Positions 52,099 through 62,067 are shown, counted from the stretch's first letter. The stretch: DNA of 64,000 nucleotides from Sphingomonas sp. LaA6.9 (GCF_022601895.1 NZ_JAKVIO010000001.1:186001-250000); one strand, 5' to 3'. Numbers and translations are program-made. Notes: generated by a model from the letters alone, not told the origin.

Positions 52099-53097
52099 TC
52101 AGGCCCAGCCTTCCAACACCTGATCGGGCGGGCGGTGCCCGTCGGCCCACATGCGGATATTGGCGATCACCTTGCTGCCGGTATCCTCGCGCGCCTCGAT
52201 CGTGGCGGAGGCCATGTGCGGCAGCAGCACGACATTGTCGAGCGTGCGCAGCCGCGGGTCGATCGCGGGTTCATGCGCAAAGACGTCGAGCCCCGCACCC
52301 GCGATCCGGCCCTGTTCCAGCGCATCGATCAGCGCACCTTCCTCGATCAGCTCGCCGCGCGCGATGTTGATGAGGTAGGCGTCGCGCCGCAGCAGCGCGA
52401 TGCGCCGCCTGTCGAGCAAATGGTGCGTCTCTTCATTGTGCGGGCAGTTGAGCGACACGAAATCCGCTTCGCCCAGCATCGCGTCGAGATCGGGGCAGAA
52501 GGTCGCGTCGACCGCGCGCTCGACCACGTCGGGAAGCCGGTGGCGATTGTGATAGCGGATCGAAAGCCCGAAACCACGCGCCCTGAGAGCAATCGCCTGG
52601 CCGATACGGCCCATGCCGATGATCCCCAGCGTCTTGCCGTGAATGCGATGCCCGAGCATTGCGGTCGGCCGCCAGCCCGTCCATTCGCCCGAACGCATCC
52701 GCCGCTCGCCCTCGACCACGCGGCGCGGGATCGAGAGCAGCAGCGCCATCGCCATGTCGGCGGCGTCCTGCGTCAGCACGCCCGGCGTGTTGGTGACGAT
52801 GATCCCCCGTGCGCGCGCTGCCTTCAGGTCGATATGATCGACGCCATTGCCGAAATTGGCGATCAGCTTCAGCCGCGGCCCTGCGGCGGCGATCAGCGTC
52901 GCGTCGATCTGGTCGGTGAGCGTGGGGACGAGCACATCGCAGTCGGACACCGCCGCCAGCAGCGCGGCGCGGTCCATGGCCGCGTCGGCGGGCGCGAGCA
53001 CCGTATCGAAAAGCTCGCTCATCCGCGTCTCGATAGCGGCGGGCAGCCGGTGGGTGATGATCACCCTGGGATTGTGCGGACGATCGGCCTCGGTCAT
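52099..53097 (-). CDS. D-2-hydroxyacid dehydrogenase (glyoxylate/hydroxypyruvate reductase type)
   Basis: 332 residues. NAD(P)-binding GKTLGIIGMGRIGQAIALRA; catalytic Arg/Glu/His in LINIARGELIEEGALIDALE, GLDVFAHEPAIDPRL and VLLPHMASATIEAR; N-terminal KLIANFGNGVDHIDLKAARA. Likely reduces glyoxylate, hydroxypyruvate or a similar 2-oxoacid. Isolated gene, no obvious partner. ATG at 53097. Confidence 0.9.
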   Translation of the reverse strand: MTEADRPHNPRVIITHRLPAAIETRMSELFDTVLAPADAAMDRAALLAAVSDCDVLVPTLTDQIDATLIAAAGPRLKLIANFGNGVDHIDLKAARARGIIVTNTPGVLTQDAADMAMALLLSIPRRVVEGERRMRSGEWTGWRPTAMLGHRIHGKTLGIIGMGRIGQAIALRARGFGLSIRYHNRHRLPDVVERAVDATFCPDLDAMLGEADFVSLNCPHNEETHHLLDRRRIALLRRDAYLINIARGELIEEGALIDALEQGRIAGAGLDVFAHEPAIDPRLRTLDNVVLLPHMASATIEAREDTGSKVIANIRMWADGHRPPDQVLEGWA

Positions 53098-53184
53098 GAA
53101 ATCTGCGCTAGGACGCGTCGGGCAGGTGCGTCAAGCCGCTGCAACGCCTTGAAGGCCGGCCGTGCATTTGCAAAGAGGGGAACA

Positions 53185-53691
53185 ATGGTTGCCAAGGGGG
53201 GAAATGTGCGCTTGGGGAGGTTGCTGACGGCCGTGATGGCCGTCGTGCTTGCATGTGCCGGTGTCGGCGAGGCAGTGGCGCAGAAGAAGCCGCCCTATTG
53301 GGCATCGATTTCCGCGGGCAAGGCGCGGACGCGTACGGGTCCGGGCCGCCAGTTTCCGGCGGTCTGGCTCTACCAGCGCCCGCATCTTCCCGTGAAGGTG
53401 ATCGAGACCTTCCCCAACTGGCGCAAGGTGCAGGATCCCGACGGTGCCACCGGCTGGATGCAGGCCAATCTGCTGAGCGAGGACCGCACCGCGATCGTGC
53501 GCGGCGAGGTTCGCCCGATGCGTGCCGAACCCGACGTGTCCGCGTCGATAAGCTGGCGCGCAGAGCCCGGCGTGGTGGGCACGATCACCGACTGCGCCGA
53601 CGGCTGGTGCCGCTTCGAGGTCGCGGGCAAGGCGGGCTATATCGAGACCAGCCACATCTGGGGCGCCGAGGATCTGGGCGGGGAGGAGTAA
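53185..53691 (+). CDS. exported bacterial SH3-domain protein
   Basis: 168 residues. The signal peptide spans about residues 9-33 (LGRLLTAVMAVVLACAGVGE); then two SH3-like repeats: SISAGKARTRTGPGRQFPAV with NWRKVQDPDGATGWMQANLL, and VRPMRAEPDVSASISWRAEP with DGWCRFEVAGKAGYIETSHI. SH3b proteins often bind cell-wall peptides. RBS AGAGGGG precedes the ATG at 53185. The upstream frame extension is antisense to the dehydrogenase. Confidence 0.85.
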   Translation: MVAKGGNVRLGRLLTAVMAVVLACAGVGEAVAQKKPPYWASISAGKARTRTGPGRQFPAVWLYQRPHLPVKVIETFPNWRKVQDPDGATGWMQANLLSEDRTAIVRGEVRPMRAEPDVSASISWRAEPGVVGTITDCADGWCRFEVAGKAGYIETSHIWGAEDLGGEE

Positions 53692-53795
53692 AGCGGGCGG
53701 CGACATGGCGCAGCAAACTCCGCGGCCAACGAAGCGGAATGCGCATTCATTGCCTGAGCACTTGCGGTTGCGGGATACAATGAAGGGAGGAAGGG

Positions 53796-54803
53796 ATGCT
53801 GTTGCTTTCGCTTTTCGCCGCACTGGCAGCCCAGACAGGTTCTGAGGCACCGGCGCCTCCTCCTGTCATCGACATGCACATGCACGCATGGACATTGCAG
53901 GCGTTTGGCGGAAATCCTCCGCCCGGCTGCATCGGTGCGCGCGGCATCGACATGCACGGGGTGGATCCGGCCAAACCTTTTGATTTCATGGCGCAGGCGA
54001 CGTGCAAGGTCATGGTCGATGCTCCCCGCAGCGACGACGCCCTGCTCAACGATACGCTCAAAGAAATGCGCCGCTTCAATATCGTTTCCGGGGTGCTGGC
54101 GGGCGACAGCGATGTCGTTGCGAAATGGATGGCCGCGGCGCCCGACCGGTTCATTCCTGCCGCGAACTTCTTTGTGGACGATGGTCTTCCGCCCGCTGGC
54201 AGGGTCGCTGATCTGGAGCAGCGGGTGAAGTCGGGGGAGGCAAAGCTCTTTGCGGAAATCACGGCGCAATATCGCGGCTTTCCGCCGGATCATCCGGCGC
54301 TGGAACCCTTCTACGCAATGGCGGAGCGGCTCGATATCCCTGTGGGCATCCATATGGGCTATGGCGCACCGGGGGGACCGTACTGGCTCTATCCGAAATA
54401 TCGCGCGTCGCTCGGCAATCCGCTGCTGCTCGAAGATTTGCTGGCGCGCCATCCCAGGCTCAGGGTCTATGTCATGCACGCGGGCATGCCGATGACCGAC
54501 GAGATGATCGCGCTGCTCTATTCGCACCCGCAGGTCTATGTCGACATTTCGGCAGACAATGTCGCCGTGCCGCGCCCCGAATTTTATGTGCATCTGCGCC
54601 GGCTGGTCGAGGCAGGGTATGGCAAGCGCATCATGTTCGGTAGCGATCAGATGGTCTGGCCGCAGACGATCGCGGTCGCCGTCGACAGCATCACAGATGC
54701 GCCGTTCCTCTCCGAAGAGCAAAAGCGCGATATTCTCTACAATAACGCCGCCCGCTTCCTGCGACTGAGCAAGGAACAGATAGACCGTCATCACGGGCGC
54801 TAG
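53796..54803 (+). CDS. exported amidohydrolase (amidohydrolase 2 family)
   Basis: 335 residues with a short signal peptide (MLLLSLFAALAAQTG). Metal-dependent TIM barrel: VIDMHMHAWT (HxH motif), GIHMGYGAPG, VYVMHAGMPMTDEMIALLYS and MFGSDQMVWP (catalytic aspartate). Relatives include decarboxylases and lactonases acting on ring compounds; substrate unknown. The RBS is GGAGGAAGG, next to the ATG at 53796. The 239 bp downstream contain no credible gene. Confidence 0.85.
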   Translation: MLLLSLFAALAAQTGSEAPAPPPVIDMHMHAWTLQAFGGNPPPGCIGARGIDMHGVDPAKPFDFMAQATCKVMVDAPRSDDALLNDTLKEMRRFNIVSGVLAGDSDVVAKWMAAAPDRFIPAANFFVDDGLPPAGRVADLEQRVKSGEAKLFAEITAQYRGFPPDHPALEPFYAMAERLDIPVGIHMGYGAPGGPYWLYPKYRASLGNPLLLEDLLARHPRLRVYVMHAGMPMTDEMIALLYSHPQVYVDISADNVAVPRPEFYVHLRRLVEAGYGKRIMFGSDQMVWPQTIAVAVDSITDAPFLSEEQKRDILYNNAARFLRLSKEQIDRHHGR

Positions 54804-55042
54804 CGGTGGCGTGAGACGCGGACTCTCAATTCTGTCTGCATGAGCTTCGTTCGTGCGGCGCAGTCCGCATCGGTTCGTCGCACGATACGCTCGAATTATC
54901 CGCCCATCGTCAATGCCACCGGACCCAATCATCTGCGTGACAGTTTGGTCCCGACACGCCGGAAATCCATGGTGCTCAGGTGCAGCTACGTGCCGCACAC
55001 GAAATGAAACCAGATGGAGGGGGCTAGCAAGGGAGTAACTTA

Positions 55043-55924
55043 ATGAGTGCCGTTTCCAAATGCCCGAGAGTATTTTTGCTGATTGCCCTGCTTGCCGGGA
55101 CAGCGTCAGGCAGCCTGTCCGCGCAGACGCAGGACGCGCCCGAGGGCAGTCTCTCGGGGACTGTAACTGACACGTCTTCGCCTGATACGGCCGGGATGAC
55201 CGAAGGGCCAAAGATCGAAGGTATCATCTCCGCGCGAAGCGGCGACAGGATGCAGGTCACCACCGCCGACGGCAGCAAGACGATCATCGCCATCAACGAC
55301 AGTACCCGGATCAAGGCCAGCGGGGGATTTCTGGGCCTCAATCGCAGCACGCTTGCCGCGACGTCGCTGCTCAACGGCCTGCCAGTCACCGTCGACACAT
55401 TGCAGGGCGGCGGCGACCTAGTGGCGAGCCAGATCGTTCTCAAGAACAAGGACCTCAAGACCGCGTCGATGATCCATAACGGCACCGACCAGCGCTTTGC
55501 CGAACAGACCGCGGCGACAGAGGCCCTGCGCGGCCGCATGGGCGATATCGACAAGTATAATGTCAAAAGCACGACCAACGTGAACTTCGACACCGGCAAG
55601 GCGGTGCTGTCAGAACAGGCGAAAGCCGATCTCTGCGCCGCGGCCAGCACGGCCGAGGGGATGGATAACGCCCTGCTGCTTGTGGTTGGTTACACCGATT
55701 CTACAGGAAGCCAGGATTTCAACCAGGAGCTCAGCGAAAAGCGAGCCGGTCGTGTGGTCAATTATCTTCAGCAGGCCTGTGGCTGGAAGCCCTATCGCAT
55801 GCTGACCCCCACCGGGATGTCCGAAGCGGATCCGTTGGCGGACAATGAGACCGTCGAAGGCAAGGCGCAGAACCGCCGCGTTGCGGTGAATGTGCTGGTC
55901 AGCAAGGGCCTTGACGGTCTGTGA
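55043..55924 (+). CDS. OmpA-family outer membrane/periplasmic protein
   Basis: 293 residues. Signal peptide about residues 1-27 (FLLIALLAGTASGSLSAQ), an N-terminal beta-rich region (IEGIISARSGDRMQVTTADG, resembling DUF5666), and a C-terminal OmpA peptidoglycan-binding domain: NVNFDTGKAVLSEQAKADLC, LVVGYTDSTGSQDFNQELSE and KRAGRVVNYLQ, finishing with GKAQNRRVAVNV. Likely anchors the envelope to peptidoglycan. Monocistronic, followed by strong hairpins. Confidence 0.88.
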   Translation: MSAVSKCPRVFLLIALLAGTASGSLSAQTQDAPEGSLSGTVTDTSSPDTAGMTEGPKIEGIISARSGDRMQVTTADGSKTIIAINDSTRIKASGGFLGLNRSTLAATSLLNGLPVTVDTLQGGGDLVASQIVLKNKDLKTASMIHNGTDQRFAEQTAATEALRGRMGDIDKYNVKSTTNVNFDTGKAVLSEQAKADLCAAASTAEGMDNALLLVVGYTDSTGSQDFNQELSEKRAGRVVNYLQQACGWKPYRMLTPTGMSEADPLADNETVEGKAQNRRVAVNVLVSKGLDGL

Positions 55925-55931
55925 GGCGCGT

Positions 55932-56004
55932 GGGGTGGGCTCTGCCCACCCCGGGTTCTCGGGCCGGACATTGTAGATGCGGGGCGGTGTGATCGCCGCC
56001 CCGC
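55932..56004. terminator. tandem hairpins between convergent ompA-like and thiolase genes
   Basis: GGGGTGGGC-TCT-GCCCACCCC (55932-55952) and GCGGGGCGG/CCGCCCCGC (55979-56004). No long T-run follows either, so factor-independent termination is likely only for the first. Confidence 0.6.
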
Positions 56005-56018
56005 GTCTAACCTTCAGT

Positions 56019-57206
56019 TCAGTCGATCAGTTCGAGCGCGACCGCGGTCGCTTCGCCGCCGCCGATGCAGAGCGAGGCGAGGCCCTTCTTGTGGCCGCGG
56101 TTCTGGAGCGCCGCGATCAGCGTCGCCATGATGCGTGCACCCGAGGCGCCGATCGGGTGGCCGAGCGCGGTCGCGCCGCCGTTGACGTTGACCTTCTCGT
56201 GCGGGATGCCGAGGTCGCGCATCGCGATCATCGACACGCAGGCAAACGCCTCGTTGACCTCGAACAGTTCGACGTCGTCGACCTTCCAGCCCGCCTTGTC
56301 GAGCGCCTTGGTGATCGCGCCGACGGGCGCGGTGGTGAATTTCGCGGGCTCATGCGCGTGCGCGGCGGTCGAGACGATGCGCGCGACGGGCTTGAGGCCG
56401 AGCTTGTCGGCGACGCTCTGGCGCGTCATCACCAGCGCGGCCGCACCGTCCGAGATCGACGAGGCATTGGCCGCGGTGATCGTGCCGTCCTTGGCGAAGG
56501 CGGGCTTGAGGTTGGGGATCTTGCTGGCATCGCCCTTGAGCGGCTGTTCGTCCTGCGTGACGGTCTCGACGCCCTTGCGGCCCGCGATCTCGACCGCGAC
56601 GATCTCGCGATCGAACGCGCCCGACTTCTGCGCATCCTGCGCGCGCGTCAGCGACGCGATGGCATAATCGTCCTGCGCCTCGCGCGTGAACTGATATTCG
56701 CCCGCGGTTTCCTCGGCGAAGGTGCCCATCGCGCGGCCGGGCTCATACGCATCTTCCAGCCCGTCGAGGAACATGTGGTCCATCACGCGGTCATGGCCGA
56801 GGCGCGCGCCGCCGCGGTGCTTCTGGAGCAGATAGGGGGCGTTGGTCATGCTCTCCATGCCGCCCGCGACGAGCAGGTCGACCGAGCCGGCGGCGAGCGC
56901 GTCGGCCGCCATGATCGCGGCCTGCATGCCCGATCCGCACATCTTGTTGACCGTGGTCGCTTCGACCGACTTGGGGAGGCCGGCCTTGAGTGCGGCCTGA
57001 CGCGCAGGCGCCTGGCCGAGGCCGGCGGGCAGCACGCAGCCCATATAGATGCGCTCGACCTTGTCGCCGTCGACGCCCGCGCGCTCGACCGCCGCCTTCA
57101 CCGCGGCGGCGCCCAGTTCGGTCGCGCTCGCGCCGGCCAGGCTGCCCTGAAAGCTCCCCATCGGGGTGCGGGCATAGGAAACGATGACGACGGGATCGGT
57201 GGTCAT
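56019..57206 (-). CDS. acetyl-CoA C-acetyltransferase (thiolase)
   Basis: 395 residues. Acyl-enzyme cysteine in TVNKMCGSGMQAAIMAADAL; the second pair in NVNGGATALGHPIGASGAR and SLCIGGGEATAVALE. Acetoacetyl-CoA cleavage or synthesis; near the leucine operon it would use the acetoacetate-derived CoA ester produced by HMG-CoA cleavage, which fits but is not proven. ATG at 57206. Confidence 0.92.
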   Translation of the reverse strand: MTTDPVVIVSYARTPMGSFQGSLAGASATELGAAAVKAAVERAGVDGDKVERIYMGCVLPAGLGQAPARQAALKAGLPKSVEATTVNKMCGSGMQAAIMAADALAAGSVDLLVAGGMESMTNAPYLLQKHRGGARLGHDRVMDHMFLDGLEDAYEPGRAMGTFAEETAGEYQFTREAQDDYAIASLTRAQDAQKSGAFDREIVAVEIAGRKGVETVTQDEQPLKGDASKIPNLKPAFAKDGTITAANASSISDGAAALVMTRQSVADKLGLKPVARIVSTAAHAHEPAKFTTAPVGAITKALDKAGWKVDDVELFEVNEAFACVSMIAMRDLGIPHEKVNVNGGATALGHPIGASGARIMATLIAALQNRGHKKGLASLCIGGGEATAVALELID

Positions 57207-57238
57207 GATGAAATGTTCCTCGCTTCAGATTCTTTGAC

Positions 57239-57340
57239 CGCTCATCCTGAGGAGCCGTTGAGCGAAGCCGAAACGGCGTCTCGAAGGATCCTTCGAGATG
57301 GGCCTTCGCCTTCGCTCAGTCCCTCCTCGGGATGAACGGA
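57239..57340. repeat. intergenic cloverleaf repeat, family 2, copy 3
   Basis: Outer arms CCGCTCATCCTGAGGA and TCCTCGGGATGAACGG; inside is a perfect 20-bp palindrome TCTCGAAGGATCCTTCGAGA (57279-57298), plus GCCGTT/AACGGC arms. Lies between the LysR and thiolase genes, both on the minus strand. Confidence 0.85.
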
Positions 57341-57360
57341 GCAGTCCAGTGCATCGCGAT

Positions 57361-58275
57361 CTAGGATGCGCCGTGCCGCAGTGCAACATGACCGCGTTGT
57401 CTGTCCGTCCGGAATGACTGCGCCGCCGTCCCGATCGCGCGGACCAGCGCGGAATCATCGCCATAGTGATCTTTCCAGTGCGGCGCGAAGAGCAGGCCGA
57501 TCTCGCGCGTCAGATCGAATCCGGCCAGCCGCGGCATCGCGACGCCGGGCGTTGCCAGCGACTCGGGCGCGACGGTTATGCCGAGTCCCGCGCGCACCAT
57601 CGCCATCACCTTGTCGTCATTGGGCGAGCGCAGGCTGAAGGGCGGGCGGACGCCGCGTTCGGTGAAGAAGCGGCTGGTATCCGCCAGCACCTCGCACGAC
57701 CGTCGCGCGATCATCGTCTCGCCCGCCACCTCCTCGGCGGCGATGCTTTCGCGCGTGGCGAGCATGTGGTCGGCGGGGAGGGCGAGGCGATAGCCTTCGT
57801 CGAACAGGCTTTCACGCGCAAATCGCGTCTCGCCCGCGCGCAGCAGCGTCAGCGCGAGATCGATCTGCCCGCCGCCGAGCCCCGCGGTCAGTTCGCGCTC
57901 GCCGCCCTCGATCAGCTCGACGGGTTCCATGCCCTCATAGCCCGCAATCGCGGCCTCGAGCAGCGCGGTGGGCACGGTCGCAAGCACGCCGAGCCGGATC
58001 GGGCGCACCGGCGCTGACACGCCTGTAACGCTCTGTTCGGCAAGCAGGAATTCGCGTTCGATCGCGCGCGCATGCGGGAGCAGCCGGTTGCCCGCCTCGG
58101 TCAGCTGCACGCGCCGGTTGGAGCGTGCGAACAGCGCCGCGCCAAGCCGCTTCTCCAGTTCGGAGATGCCCGCCGACAGCGTCGGCTGCGAGACGTTGAT
58201 CCGGCTGGCGGCGCGCGTGAAGTTGCCCGTTTCGACCACGGCAAGGAACTGGCGGAGATGCGTGCGGTTTATCAT
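57361..58275 (-). CDS. LysR-family regulator of the leucine operon
   Basis: 304 residues. HTH FTRAASRINVSQPTLSAGIS; effector domain starts RPIRLGVLATVPTALLEAAI. Divergent from the isovaleryl-CoA dehydrogenase gene (108 bp), it probably controls that operon, where other proteobacteria use MerR-type LiuR; that assignment is inference. An operator-like palindrome overlaps its own start codon. Confidence 0.9.
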   Translation of the reverse strand: MINRTHLRQFLAVVETGNFTRAASRINVSQPTLSAGISELEKRLGAALFARSNRRVQLTEAGNRLLPHARAIEREFLLAEQSVTGVSAPVRPIRLGVLATVPTALLEAAIAGYEGMEPVELIEGGERELTAGLGGGQIDLALTLLRAGETRFARESLFDEGYRLALPADHMLATRESIAAEEVAGETMIARRSCEVLADTSRFFTERGVRPPFSLRSPNDDKVMAMVRAGLGITVAPESLATPGVAMPRLAGFDLTREIGLLFAPHWKDHYGDDSALVRAIGTAAQSFRTDRQRGHVALRHGAS

Positions 58276-58288
58276 AGGAATATTCTAT
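58274..58288. promoter_or_regulatory. autoregulatory site candidate at LysR start
   Basis: ATAGGAATATTCTAT, with the perfect centre GAATATTC, overlaps the LysR start codon and lies 96 bases upstream of the divergent dehydrogenase ATG. Confidence 0.5.
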
Positions 58289-58383
58289 GATGGTTTCATG
58301 CAACTTTCAATTTTTCCGATGGTGAATGCGGCGCTATGAGATCGGCAAAGGCTGCGATAGCGTGCCTTCAGGAGAGATTTGCC

Positions 58384-59538
58384 ATGGTCGCCACCCCCGA
58401 ATTCGATTTTGCGCTCGGCGAGAATGCCGACATGATCCGCGACACGACGCGCCGCTTCGCCGAGGAGCGCATCATGCCGCTCGCCGCGAAGATCGACGCC
58501 GACGACTGGTTCCCGCAGGAGCTCTGGCCCGAAATGGGTGCACTCGGCCTGCACGGCATCACCGTCGAGGAGGAGTTCGGCGGGCTCGGTCTCGGCTATC
58601 TCGAACATGTGATCGCGGTGGAGGAAGTCAGCCGCGCCTCAGCCTCGATCGGGCTGAGCTATGGCGCGCACTCCAACCTCTGCGTGAACCAGATCCGCCG
58701 CTGGGCCTCGCCTGAGCAGAAGGCGAAGTACCTCCCAAAACTGATCTCGGGCGAGCATGTCGGTTCGCTCGCGATGTCCGAAGCGGGCGCGGGCTCCGAC
58801 GTCGTCGGCATGAAGCTGCGCGCCGAGGCGAAGGGTGACGGCTATGTCCTCAACGGCACCAAATTCTGGATCACAAACGCGGCCTATGCCGACACGCTCG
58901 TCGTCTACGCCAAGACTGGCGAGGGCTCCAGGGGCATCACCGCCTTCCTGATCGAAAAGGACATGCCGGGCTTCTCGATCGGCCAGAAGATCGACAAGAT
59001 GGGGATGCGCGGCAGCCCCACCGCCGAACTGGTCTTCGACGACTGCTATGTGCCCGCAGAGAACATCATGGGGCCATTGAACGGCGGCGTCGGCGTACTG
59101 ATGTCGGGCCTCGACTATGAGCGTGCGGTCCTCTCGGGCGTCCAGCTCGGCATCATGCAGGCCTGCCTCGACGTCGTCATCCCCTATGTCCGCGAGCGCA
59201 AGCAGTTCGGCAAGGCCATCGGCAGCTTCCAGCTCATGCAGGCCAAGGTCGCCGACATGTACGTCGCGCTCAATTCGTCGCGCGCCTATGTCTATGCGGT
59301 CGCCAAGGCGTGCGACGCGGGCAAGACCTCGCGCTTCGACGCCGCAGGCGCGATCCTGCTCGCCTCGGAGAACGCGGTGAAGGCGGGTCTCGAGGCGATC
59401 CAGGCGCTGGGTGGTGCTGGCTATACCAGGGACTGGCCCGTCGAGCGCTTCCTGCGCGACGCCAAGCTGCTCGATATCGGCGCGGGCACCAACGAGGTTC
59501 GCCGCATGCTCATCGGCCGCGAGCTGATCGGGGCATGA
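58384..59538 (+). CDS. ivd: isovaleryl-CoA dehydrogenase
   Basis: 384 residues. FAD-dependent oxidation of isovaleryl-CoA to 3-methylcrotonyl-CoA, leucine catabolism. Acyl-CoA dehydrogenase landmarks: [79 protein letters not shown] and [20 protein letters not shown]. The specificity call rests on these IVD-like stretches and on the two methylcrotonyl-CoA carboxylase genes downstream. The ATG at 58384 follows CAGGAGAG; stop overlaps the next ATG by 4 bases. Confidence 0.92.
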   Translation: MVATPEFDFALGENADMIRDTTRRFAEERIMPLAAKIDADDWFPQELWPEMGALGLHGITVEEEFGGLGLGYLEHVIAVEEVSRASASIGLSYGAHSNLCVNQIRRWASPEQKAKYLPKLISGEHVGSLAMSEAGAGSDVVGMKLRAEAKGDGYVLNGTKFWITNAAYADTLVVYAKTGEGSRGITAFLIEKDMPGFSIGQKIDKMGMRGSPTAELVFDDCYVPAENIMGPLNGGVGVLMSGLDYERAVLSGVQLGIMQACLDVVIPYVRERKQFGKAIGSFQLMQAKVADMYVALNSSRAYVYAVAKACDAGKTSRFDAAGAILLASENAVKAGLEAIQALGGAGYTRDWPVERFLRDAKLLDIGAGTNEVRRMLIGRELIGA

Positions 59539-61136
59539 GCGCGCCCGTTCTCGACACCAGGGTCTCGCCCGAAAGCGAAGCCTTCCGCGCCAATGCCGCG
59601 CATAACAAGGCGCTGGCCGACAAGCTCTATGAGGATGTCGCAAAGGCCGCGCTCGGCGGCAGCGAGGCGGCGCGCCACAAGCACACGGCGCGCGGCAAGC
59701 TGCTGCCGCGCGACCGCGTCGAGCGCCTGCTTGATCCCGGCTCGCCGCTGCTCGAGATCGGCCAGCTGGCCGCGTGCGACATGTATCATGGCGAGGTGCC
59801 TGGCGCTGGCATGATCGCCGCGATCGGCCGCGTCTCGGGGCGCCAGTGCATGATCGTCGCCAATGACGCGACGGTGAAGGGCGGCACCTATTATCCGATG
59901 ACGGTCAAGAAGCATCTCCGCGCGCAGGAGATTGCCGAGGCCAACAATCTGCCATGCATCTACCTTGTCGACAGCGGTGGCGCGAATCTCCCGCACCAGG
60001 CTGAGGTCTTCCCCGATCGCGACCATTTCGGCCGCATCTTCTTCAATCAGGCCAATATGTCCGCAAAGGGCATCCCGCAGATCGCCTGCGTCATGGGCAG
60101 CTGCACCGCGGGCGGCGCGTACGTCCCCGCCATGTCCGACGAAAGCGTGATCGTGCGCAATCAGGGCACGATCTTCCTCGCGGGGCCGCCGCTGGTGAAG
60201 GCCGCGACGGGTGAGGTGATCTCGGCCGAGGATCTTGGCGGCGGCGATCTCCACGGCCGCAAGTCGGGCGTGGTCGATCATGTCGCCGAGAATGACGAGC
60301 ATGCGCTCACGATCGTCCGCGATATCGTCTCGACCTTGAACCATCCGCACGATCCCGGCGTGAAGCGCGTCGATCCGCGCCCGCCCAAATATGATCCGCA
60401 AGAGCTTTACGGCGTCATCCCGCAGGACGTCCGCGCGCCCTATGACGTGCGCGAGGTGATCGCCCGCATCGTCGACGGCAGCGAGTTCCACGAGTTCAAG
60501 GCGCTCTACGGCACCACGCTCGTCTGCGGCTTTGCGCATATCTGGGGCATGCCCGTCGCGATCCTCGCCAATAACGGCGTTCTGTTCAGCGAAAGCGCGG
60601 TCAAGGGCGCACACTTCATCGAACTCGCCTGCCAGCGCCGCATTCCGCTGCTGTTCCTCCAGAACATCTCGGGCTTCATGGTCGGCGGTAAGTACGAGGC
60701 CGAAGGCATCGCCAAGCACGGTGCCAAGCTCGTGACCGCGGTCGCCACCGCGACCGTCCCCAAGATCACCGTGCTGATCGGCGGCAGCTTTGGTGCTGGC
60801 AATTACGGCATGTGCGGCCGCGCCTATAGCCCGCGCTTCCTCTTCTCATGGCCCAACAGCCGTATCTCGGTGATGGGCGGCGAGCAGGCCGCGAGCGTGC
60901 TCGCAACCGTCCACCGCGATGCCGAGAAATGGACGCCGGACGAAGCCGAGGCCTTCAAGGCGCCGATCCGCCAGCGTTACGAGGACGAAGGAAATCCCTG
61001 GCACGCCACCGCGCGCCTGTGGGACGACGGCATCATAGACCCCGCGCAGACGCGCGACGTGCTCGGCCTCGCCTTCGCCGCAACGCTCGAATCCCCGATC
61101 CCCGAACGCCCGGCGTTCGGCGTGTTCCGGATGTAA
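59535..61136 (+). CDS. methylcrotonyl-CoA carboxylase beta (carboxyltransferase) subunit
   Basis: 533 residues. Transfers the carboxyl group from biotin to 3-methylcrotonyl-CoA. MCC-type landmarks are [20 protein letters not shown]-like text at [80 protein letters not shown] and [20 protein letters not shown]. Coupled to ivd by a 4-base overlap; the alpha subunit follows after an interruption. An upstream open frame overlaps ivd and is not real. Confidence 0.93.
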   Translation: MSAPVLDTRVSPESEAFRANAAHNKALADKLYEDVAKAALGGSEAARHKHTARGKLLPRDRVERLLDPGSPLLEIGQLAACDMYHGEVPGAGMIAAIGRVSGRQCMIVANDATVKGGTYYPMTVKKHLRAQEIAEANNLPCIYLVDSGGANLPHQAEVFPDRDHFGRIFFNQANMSAKGIPQIACVMGSCTAGGAYVPAMSDESVIVRNQGTIFLAGPPLVKAATGEVISAEDLGGGDLHGRKSGVVDHVAENDEHALTIVRDIVSTLNHPHDPGVKRVDPRPPKYDPQELYGVIPQDVRAPYDVREVIARIVDGSEFHEFKALYGTTLVCGFAHIWGMPVAILANNGVLFSESAVKGAHFIELACQRRIPLLFLQNISGFMVGGKYEAEGIAKHGAKLVTAVATATVPKITVLIGGSFGAGNYGMCGRAYSPRFLFSWPNSRISVMGGEQAASVLATVHRDAEKWTPDEAEAFKAPIRQRYEDEGNPWHATARLWDDGIIDPAQTRDVLGLAFAATLESPIPERPAFGVFRM

Positions 61137-61146
61137 AGGAGTATTG

Positions 61147-61617
61147 ATGAGCGTCCTTCTCGCCCTGCTGCTGGCCGCCCAGCCGGAAAAGCTTCCCCCG
61201 GCCAACCCGATCCCGTTCGATCAGAGCGATGAGGCCGCGGTCATGGTCCCGGTCAACGCGATGTTCGCGGGCCTCGCCGCGCATGATGGACAGGCCATCC
61301 TCGCCCAGGTGCGTGCCGAGGGAGCGGCCACCGTTGCGATCGAGAAGCCCGATGGCGGCCGAACGATCCGCCGGATGAGCTGGACCGACTTCGCGGGTGG
61401 GGTCAAGCCGGGCGCACAGAAGCTCGAGGAGCGCATGACCAATCCCGCGATCGACATCGACGGCGACATCGCAATGGTCTGGGGCCGTTACGTCTTCCTC
61501 ATTGACGGAAAGGCGCACCATTGCGGCTTCAACCATTTCGACCTGCTGCGCGAAAACGGCCAGTGGAAAGTGCTCAACGTCACCTGGTCCCAGCGCACGA
61601 CCGGCTGCGAGGAATAA
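61147..61617 (+). CDS. exported NTF2/DUF4440-like protein
   Basis: 156 residues, with a short hydrophobic signal (MSVLLALLLAAQPEK). SnoaL/NTF2-like fold: VNAMFAGLAAHDGQAILAQV, NPAIDIDGDIAMVWGRYVFL, then HCGFNHFDLLRENGQWKVLN and VTWSQRTTGC. No catalytic function can be assigned. Ribosome site AAAGGAG before the ATG; ten bases after the carboxylase beta gene, hence the same transcript. Confidence 0.8.
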   Translation: MSVLLALLLAAQPEKLPPANPIPFDQSDEAAVMVPVNAMFAGLAAHDGQAILAQVRAEGAATVAIEKPDGGRTIRRMSWTDFAGGVKPGAQKLEERMTNPAIDIDGDIAMVWGRYVFLIDGKAHHCGFNHFDLLRENGQWKVLNVTWSQRTTGCEE

Positions 61618-61635
61618 CGGATGGCGCACGCCTCA

Positions 61636-62067
61636 TCATTCCTCCCCGAGCTTGCCTCGGGGAGGGGGACCGCCCGGCGCAGCCGGGTGGTGGAGGGGCA
61701 GACGCGCAAGCGCACGCTCGATGATCATCCGAACGGTCGAATCCAGATCGTCCAGAACATCACGGGCTGGCAGGCGCAGAACCTCCAGTCCATTGTCGTG
61801 CAGCCACGCGTCTCGCGCTTCGTCGCGCGCCGGTCGATCGCCACGATCATGCGCTTCGCCGTCAATCTCGAAGACAAGTCTCGCATCGCTACAGAAGAAG
61901 TCGAGAATATAGCGGCCAGTCGGATGCTGGCGGCGAAATTTCAGGCCATTGGTGCGGCCACGGAGTGCTCGCCAGATCAGTACCTCCGGGAAAGTCATCG
62001 CGCGGCGCAGCCGGCGCGCACTTTTAACGCTGTTCGCTCCGCCCTTTGGCGCGATGTCCCTGGGCAT
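61636..62067 (-). CDS. DUF559 endonuclease-domain protein
   Basis: 143 residues. Vsr/restriction-endonuclease-like fold: LRRAMTFPEVLIWRALRGRT, GLKFRRQHPTGRYILDFFCS, LVFEIDGEAHDRGDRPARDE and NGLEVLRLPARDVLDDLDST. Motif residues D...EIDG...H are present, so nuclease activity is possible. It lies antisense inside the leucine operon, between two genes that normally are adjacent. Its last 18 codons and stop are made from the flanking palindromic repeat (61639-61692), and the same repeat in opposite orientation lies upstream of its start. The start could also be the ATG at MTFPEV. Confidence 0.85.
   Translation of the reverse strand: MPRDIAPKGGANSVKSARRLRRAMTFPEVLIWRALRGRTNGLKFRRQHPTGRYILDFFCSDARLVFEIDGEAHDRGDRPARDEARDAWLHDNGLEVLRLPARDVLDDLDSTVRMIIERALARLPLHHPAAPGGPPPRGKLGEE
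61641..61699. repeat. intergenic palindrome, family 4, copy 2 (left flank of DUF559 gene)
   Basis: CCTCCCCGAG/CTCGGGGAGG (61641-61665) followed by CCCGGC-GCA-GCCGGG (61673-61687) and GGTGGAGGGG. It encodes the DUF559 C-terminus on the minus strand. Confidence 0.85.

Noticed and set aside
54853-55038. Small plus-strand open frame between the amidohydrolase and OmpA-like genes
   Set aside because: No ribosome site, no conserved pattern, low plausibility; the gap is better left as non-coding.
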